Assembly (NCBI GenBank): GCA_030411725.1
Contig: MU839827.1
Coordinates: 1,178,001-1,242,000, forward strand
Source of the DNA: Echria macrotheca
Lineage: Eukaryota > Ascomycota > Sordariomycetes > Sordariales > Schizotheciaceae
Direction: 5' to 3'
DNA length: 64,000 bases
Positions 59,318 through 64,000 of the stretch are shown here, piece after piece. The notes below the pieces were generated by a model. It did no database searches. It saw only the letters and a list, made by a program, of their open reading frames with translations, and was not told where the DNA came from. A program made the position numbers and the translations under genes. Within the stretch, counting starts at the first letter, position 1. The number at the start of each line of letters is the position of its first letter.

Positions 59318-60155
59318 TCATATTACCAGGAGCAGAATCAACAAGATGATCAGGACAAGTATCAAGACGCCAATACAACAACTGCTCAGCCGGTCCTCGT
59401 TGCGACGCATGACATAGCGCAGCTTCTCCATGCCCGTCTGCAGCCTGCCCCCCACGCGGTCGGCCAGGTTATCCACGACCTCGAGCATCTCGCGCTGCTC
59501 CTCCAGCTCGCGACCCATATCGTCCGCCTGCCTTCTCAAATTCCCGACCGTCTGGAACACGCCGTCGAGCTGCCGGTCCTGCTCCTGCATCATCATCTCC
59601 TGCTGCTGGTGCTCAAACTCGGCCGCGTAATCTTCGTCGCCTCCATCTCCATTCACATCGCCATCGCCGCCGCCTATCGCGAACGAGCTCGGGTCCGGCA
59701 GGTGATCGTGGTCGTTGTCGTTCTGTCCTCCCTTCTTTTTGTTGCTGGATGAAGAAATTTGGGAAGCCAGCTCGCCGCGCATGTCGTCCACCTCCCCGCC
59801 GACCTCCTGCACGAGCCGCTTGCGCCGCGTCACCTCGGTCTGTGAGAGGCCGAACTGCGCCGGGTTCGACTCGACCGCCCGCACCGACTCGACTAGATCG
59901 GCCAGGTCCTCGGCTAGCGAGGAGAGCGCTGCTTCGAGGTCTGCGCGGGCCGAGGCGAGCTCGGGGGATGCGGCCGAGGTTGCGAGCGAGCGGATGCGGA
60001 GGTAGGAGGTGAAGAGGGGGCGGGCGGATTGTAGCTGCGTGAGGACATCTCTGTTTTAGGCGTGGTTAGCTGAGATATGAAGAGTAAGAAGTGTATAGAG
60101 AGTCGTACTGCTGGACTTGGAGGAAGGGGTCCTCCTCGTGGTTGGAGGACATCAT
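59318..60155 (-). CDS. tlg1: Tlg1/syntaxin-6-like Qc-SNARE
   Basis: SNARE of the trans-Golgi/endosome system. Exons (minus) 60155-60109 and 60050-59318 join in frame to 259 residues. Exon 1 encodes MMSSNHEEDPFLQVQ, the typical start of this family (DPF-x-Q-V), and exon 2 continues DVLTQLQSARPLF into an N-terminal helical bundle. Residues ~115-140 are acidic and Gly-rich (IGGGDGDVNGDGGDED). The SNARE helix runs from about LDGVFQTVGNLRRQADDMG through EEQREMLEVVDNLADRV, with Gln as zero-layer residue. A single C-terminal membrane anchor (CCIGVLILVLIILLILLLVI) ends the protein. Two adjacent ATGs, 60155 and 60152, are possible starts. Confidence 0.93.
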
Positions 60156-60744
60156 GGCTCCAGAGAGTGACAACTGCTGTCGTTCGTTTGTGCTTCCGTT
60201 GCGTCGTCAAGAAGGGGTTTAGGTTACGGGAGCTTTCGCATGCAATGGCCGATCGTTCCCGGGCATAGCGACGGCTTGTAGAAAGCCGTGGCCGAAAGTT
60301 TGCTGTCCGAGGTGCTTGCGGATGACGTTGGCTTTTCTTGAGAATCGATGTCGACGGCGTGCCGAAAAGGTGCCTGGCTGGCTTGACCGCACACGGCAGG
60401 GGCGTGGACGCAGTGTGGCTGCGTTTGCTCTTTGGGGAAAGGCCTTGCTCCGGCGGCATCTGGCCCGCTGTCCGGGGCTGGCTGGACGCCGAGTCCCCCC
60501 TGTTGTTCCCCCGCTCCACGGGCTCAGGAGGGCGGGCGGTGGGCGGCTGGAAGCTGTTCCCGCCAGAACCGCAAGGTGAAACGTAGCTTTTACCCAAAGC
60601 GATTGAAGAACTGGCCTCGTTGGCAAGTTTTTTATTGACTTCCCCCACCTCCTCCCTACTCTCCCAGTTTCTTTCTCTTTTCAATTGATTTGGACGTCTG
60701 TCATTCCAAAAGCGAGTTTTCGATTGCCTCGTCAATTGCCCAAC
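60156..60744. promoter_or_regulatory. Divergent promoter of tlg1 and cyclophilin B
   Basis: About 590 bp between two divergent genes of the secretory pathway. The 100 bp before the cyclophilin B ATG are pyrimidine-rich (CTTCCCCCACCTCCTCCC, TTTCTCTTTTC), a common core-promoter type in filamentous fungi. No convincing unfolded-protein-response element was recognised by eye. Confidence 0.4.
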
Positions 60745-61512
60745 ATGTTTAGCATCCGCCGCCTCTTCCTGGCCGCGGCGCTGCTGCTCGGCGCCAGCGT
60801 CCTGTTCGCGCAGACGGCCGAGGCGGCCAAGGGCCCCAAGATCACGCACAAGGTCTACTTCGACATCACGCAGGGCGACGAGCCGCTCGGCCGCATCGTC
60901 ATTGGCCTCTACGGCAAGACGGTGCCCAAGACGGTCGAGAACTTCCGGGCGCTGGCCACGGGCGAGAAGGGCTTCGGCTACGAGGGTTCCACCTTCCACC
61001 GTGTCATCAAGCAGTTCATGATCCAGGGCGGCGACTTCACCAAGGGCGACGGCACCGGTGGCAAGTCGAGTACGTGTACCTAGCTCCAACGGTTTTCTGG
61101 AAGACACCAATTGACCCAACTCCCCCCTTCTAGTCTACGGTGAGAAGTTCGCCGACGAGAACTTCAAGCTCAAGCACTCCAAGAAGGGCCTCCTGTCCAT
61201 GGCCAACGCCGGTCCCGATACCAACGGCTCGCAGTTCTTCATCACTACCATCGTGACCAGGTGAGTCCCCCCGGAACCGATTCAGGAGTGCGGCGGGTAA
61301 GACTTGGCACGGACCGTTTGCTGACTGTGACTCTTTACAGCTGGCTTGATGGCAAGCACGTCGTCTTTGGCGAGGTTCTCGAGGGCTACGACGTTGTGGA
61401 GAAGATCGAGAGCGCGCCGACCCAGACCGGCGACAAGCCCGTCAAGACGGTCAAGATCGCCAAGAGCGGCGAGCTGGAGGTCCCCCCTGAAGGTATTCAC
61501 GTGGAGCTCTAG
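60745..61512 (+). CDS. Cyclophilin B, ER peptidyl-prolyl isomerase (short, soluble form)
   Basis: Catalyses cis-trans isomerisation of proline peptide bonds during folding in the ER. Exons 60745-61069, 61134-61260 and 61341-61512 join in frame to 207 residues. Seen: signal peptide (MFSIRRLFLAAALLLGASVLFAQTAEA), then a complete cyclophilin fold with KTVENFRALATGEKG, the catalytic FHRVI...FMIQGGDF, MANAGPDTNGSQFFIT, and the cyclosporin-binding Trp in WLDGKHVVFGEV. This form ends EGIHVEL; HVEL resembles the HDEL ER-retrieval signal. An alternative donor in exon 3 (GTATTC at 61493) can replace the last residues with a membrane-anchored tail, described separately. Confidence 0.95.
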
Positions 61513-62026
61513 AAAGCACCGCCTTTCTTCTTAAGCAATCAGGCATAAAACAAAACCCAACCCATCCACCACCTACCCGCGAGTGAGTAAGAAGGAGAGG
61601 GAGACGAAAAAGTCGTTTCCCCCCTTTTTTGCCCAGCTCGATGCCCGGATCTTAAAAAAAGGAATATCAACAGATGAAATGTATCATGTCTTTGTTGCCC
61701 TGCTGTATGGATGAGGTCCAGGAGTACATGAGGTTCACAAAAAAAAAAAAGGCCCCCCGTATAAACAAAATCTTAGTCCTAACGATTCTTGGCGTTCGTA
61801 TGCTGATGGTTGGTTTCTCTCGTTTTCTCCGTCTCCAGACGACCTGTCCGGTTCCGCACAATGGGCAGAAAATGCCAACGACGGCTCGACCGAGAGCTGG
61901 GGCATCATCGGCAAGCTCTTCTTCTTTGGCGGCATCGTGGCCGCCGTCGTCCTCTACATGCGGCTCTCCAAGCGTCCCCTGTCGCGGGATAACGGCATCC
62001 TTGGCGATGACAAGACGCTGGCTTAG
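61493..62026 (+). CDS. Alternative last intron and exon of cyclophilin B encoding a membrane anchor
   Basis: Using the donor at 61493 (after codons for VPPE plus one base) and the acceptor CCAG ending at 61838 gives a 346-nt intron and a last exon 61839-62026. The joined message encodes 263 residues in an unbroken frame. The new tail begins DDLSGSAQWAENANDGSTE, continues with a hydrophobic segment (FFFGGIVAAVVLYM), then basic RLSKRPLS and ends DDKTLA. The acidic, Trp-containing lead-in and the positive-inside flank fit a type I membrane anchor with a short cytosolic end. In the short form this intron is simply retained and translation stops at 61512. The coding quality of the exon is good; which form dominates cannot be told from DNA. 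Confidence 0.75.
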
Positions 62027-62206
62027 GCGGGCGGCGGAAGCAGTGAGATGATCATTTCCTCGTCAACTCCTTGGCTTCTCCTTGGCGGCAATTGGCATGT
62101 TAGGGTTGGCGTTTACACTGTATTTTGTACACCATTTGTATTCCGAAGTACGAGTAATAAGTATAGAGCGTTCGACAGACGAAGTCGTTCGTGCTTGAAG
62201 CATTCA

Positions 62207-64000
62207 CTACAGCAGCCAGATGGTCTCCTCTGCCACCGAGCCAAAGCACTTGTCGACGTCGTTGCCAAAAAGCCTCCCGTAACCAATACGCTGATAGCAG
62301 TCGTCGCTAGTCGAGGCGTTCACCTTGGTTAGAAACAAAACCTGGAACGCCGTGTGATATCCCGTCACGTTCCCAAACTCATACCCTCCTTGAATCCGCG
62401 GCGTTCGTGCCACGAACAGGGCGTATATCGTGCCGCATGTCGATAATGCCTCGTCAGTCTGGAAATCCGGATCCTCAAGAGAGGCCCACCCGATGGTGAA
62501 TTCAGGCGCGGCATTCAGGCTCACTCTTCGCCAGTGCATTTGACTGGTAGAGGCCAAGCGGCGAGGAAGATTCTCACGGCGACGAGACAGCTTCGTAGCG
62601 GCTACTCGGTCTTCATCATCGGCAAACTGGCCTCTGATGGAAAGCTGGTAAACTCTTCCATGGATCCTCAGGACTCTGAACTCGCTGTGTTCCGCATACT
62701 CTTCGGCCGTCGGGAAACTCGTTGCGGCACTAGTATTCAGTTGTATGCCCATCAACTCTTCGGGCGGTCTTAGTGCCTCGGCGCTGCAAACCATTCGGAA
62801 CCCGCTGGATTTATCGAATTCCCGAGCCACGGGCCAGCGGACGCCCATGCCAGCCATCGACTCCTTACCAGTAACAGGGGAAGAACGACAGCCCATTGAA
62901 GCCCAGGACCAGGTTGGCACTCCGGCGGCTCTGACCAGCTCTCCATGCTGCGGCTTGAACGGGTCTCCTTCTATGGGTTCGATCCTCCGCCAAAGCAGTG
63001 CTCTGGCAGCTCTTCCCCTCCCTTCGGTACCATTCTCGAACCAGTGCCCGAACGCGTTGTGAAATTCACGCTCGGTTTCCCCTCGGCCCCGAGCGGCTGC
63101 GTGAATTGCTTGATGAAATTCACTGACCACGCCAGCAAGGGCGACAAATCGGTCTCTGTCGATTTTGGTGAACTGGAGCGATGAGAATGTCGCGGCTGCT
63201 ATCTCCCACGAGTCCAAGATCGCGGCAGGAGAACTCAGTGTCTCGATGGCGAACTTCTGGTAGCCGACGGACTCCCCGGTCAACGATAACGCCCGCTTAT
63301 TCTGGCATTGCATGTAAACGGTACCGTTGGTAAAAGTAAGGAGACGGCGGGAAAGGGTGAACTCCTGGAACGTCCAACCGCGCTGAAACAGCTCGTTGTA
63401 ATACACCTGCCGGAGATACTCCTCCTCAGCCACAGCCTGCTCTGCACTCTGGGCATAGAAATAGCCCTTGCACTCGCCATTTCGATCTCTGTACGGAAGC
63501 CGGGCCAGCTTGGATATGTCTTCGACTCTCAACTGCTTGAAAAGTATTCGGCTCTCAACAGCGGCTGTGGCTACAATGGTCAGCAAGGCATGCTGGTAGT
63601 AATCCGCCATCTTCCCCGACTCTCTGCTCCAGTCGACTGGATCATCTTGAACGATGCAAAGGGTGTCGATCCATATGTACTGGACCCCGAGCCTATAAGC
63701 ACAAAGGGCGGCTTCCAAGAAGACGGTAGAGAGTTGCGGATAGTTCCAGGCTAACTCGTCCGGTGCTTTCCGGCCCTCCAAGTTTCCCTTGAGCGTCCTG
63801 GATGCTTCCGTCGACTCGTCCCAGCGGTGAGTGAGCGCTATATATTTTCCGCTCAAGCCCTCCGTGTCACAAAGCTGGAAAAATACTCTATCTGGGTGTC
63901 CGGCATCCCCGGTGTTTGTATCGGAAATGTCGATTTTGACAAGTCGGGCAGGCAGAGGAACCTCTTCGGCGTTGAATGACTCGCACTGCGACAACGACTT
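62207..64000 (-). CDS. HET-domain (heterokaryon incompatibility-like) protein, 5' end cut by window
   Basis: The open frame runs off the right edge at 64000; no ATG lies near that edge (only a TTG at 63994), so the start is outside. At least 597 residues are present, ending at the stop near 62207. HET domain in the N-terminal part: YIALTHRWDE, then FLEAALCAYRLGVQYIWIDTLCIVQDD, then KMADYYQHALLTIVATA, which match the three conserved HET blocks. The rest follows the usual HET C-terminal layout, with GVPTWSWASMGC near the middle. Such proteins mediate non-self recognition or programmed cell death in filamentous fungi; many family members have unknown roles, and specificity cannot be inferred here. 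Confidence 0.93.
   Translation of the reverse strand, partial: KSLSQCESFNAEEVPLPARLVKIDISDTNTGDAGHPDRVFFQLCDTEGLSGKYIALTHRWDESTEASRTLKGNLEGRKAPDELAWNYPQLSTVFLEAALCAYRLGVQYIWIDTLCIVQDDPVDWSRESGKMADYYQHALLTIVATAAVESRILFKQLRVEDISKLARLPYRDRNGECKGYFYAQSAEQAVAEEEYLRQVYYNELFQRGWTFQEFTLSRRLLTFTNGTVYMQCQNKRALSLTGESVGYQKFAIETLSSPAAILDSWEIAAATFSSLQFTKIDRDRFVALAGVVSEFHQAIHAAARGRGETEREFHNAFGHWFENGTEGRGRAARALLWRRIEPIEGDPFKPQHGELVRAAGVPTWSWASMGCRSSPVTGKESMAGMGVRWPVAREFDKSSGFRMVCSAEALRPPEELMGIQLNTSAATSFPTAEEYAEHSEFRVLRIHGRVYQLSIRGQFADDEDRVAATKLSRRRENLPRRLASTSQMHWRRVSLNAAPEFTIGWASLEDPDFQTDEALSTCGTIYALFVARTPRIQGGYEFGNVTGYHTAFQVLFLTKVNASTSDDCYQRIGYGRLFGNDVDKCFGSVAEETIWLL

Noticed and set aside
59914..61119. 401-codon open frame on the - strand
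   Set aside because: Crosses tlg1, the promoter and cyclophilin B exon 1 in the wrong frame; no conserved content.
1..64000. Secondary-metabolite cluster or CRISPR array
   Set aside because: No polyketide synthase, NRPS or terpene synthase gene, and no regularly spaced repeats; the genes are mostly unrelated housekeeping functions.

Overview
The window is nuclear DNA of a filamentous ascomycete (Pezizomycotina). The gene set and protein style point to a Sordariomycete, and Chaetomiaceae is my best guess, but the sequence does not prove the family. Reasons: short spliceosomal introns (mostly 46-90 nt, GTANGT donor, CTNAC-like branch site, YAG acceptor), strong C/G preference at third codon positions, kilobase-scale intergenic spacers, and typical fungal genes (Spg1 GTPase, Ssd1, Gle1, NADP-GDH, a HET-domain protein, a GMC oxidoreductase/hydrolase fusion). 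I see no rRNA, tRNA, CRISPR array, prokaryotic operon or intact transposon.

Layout. 0.8-1.8 kb: Spg1/Tem1-type septation GTPase (+). 3.1-4.2 kb: secreted cysteine-rich protein (+). 4.7-9.1 kb: SNF2 helicase with a RING finger, Irc20/SHPRH type (-). 9.8-10.5 kb: mitochondrial ribosomal protein mS41/Fyv4 type (+). 10.5-16.4 kb: gene-poor stretch with one speculative spliced ORF. 16.4-17.5 kb: bZIP-like factor with no visible leucine zipper (+). 17.5-21.2 kb: gene-poor. 21.2-23.8 kb: ER glucosidase I (+). 24.1-26.8 kb: Gyp7-type Rab GAP (-). 27.5-28.4 kb: Mso1-like exocytosis protein (-). 29.0-32.4 kb: DNA polymerase delta catalytic subunit (+). 33.7-38.1 kb: 1376-residue GMC oxidoreductase fused to an alpha/beta hydrolase (-). 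42.3-43.8 kb: NADP-glutamate dehydrogenase (-). 47.6-48.6 kb: Rds1-like ferritin-fold secreted protein (-). 51.5-55.8 kb: Ssd1 (-). 57.4-59.0 kb: Gle1 (+). 59.3-60.2 kb: Tlg1-like t-SNARE (-). 60.7-62.0 kb: cyclophilin B (+). 62.2 kb to the right edge: HET-domain protein (-), cut by the window.

Most genes are unrelated housekeeping functions, as is usual for a fungal chromosome arm. Several touch the secretory pathway (glucosidase I, cyclophilin B, Gyp7, Mso1, Tlg1), but nothing suggests a biosynthetic cluster. Every multi-exon model was checked by hand: the exon lengths sum to a whole number of codons and residues at the junctions agree with the families.

Points most worth a second look: an alternative last exon in cyclophilin B that would replace a soluble -HVEL end with a membrane anchor; a polymerase delta whose zinc-binding CysA motif has Asp where the fourth Cys should be; a Cys nucleophile elbow in the hydrolase half of the GMC fusion; a set of NDR-kinase phosphorylation and docking motifs in Ssd1; and a bZIP basic region without a zipper.
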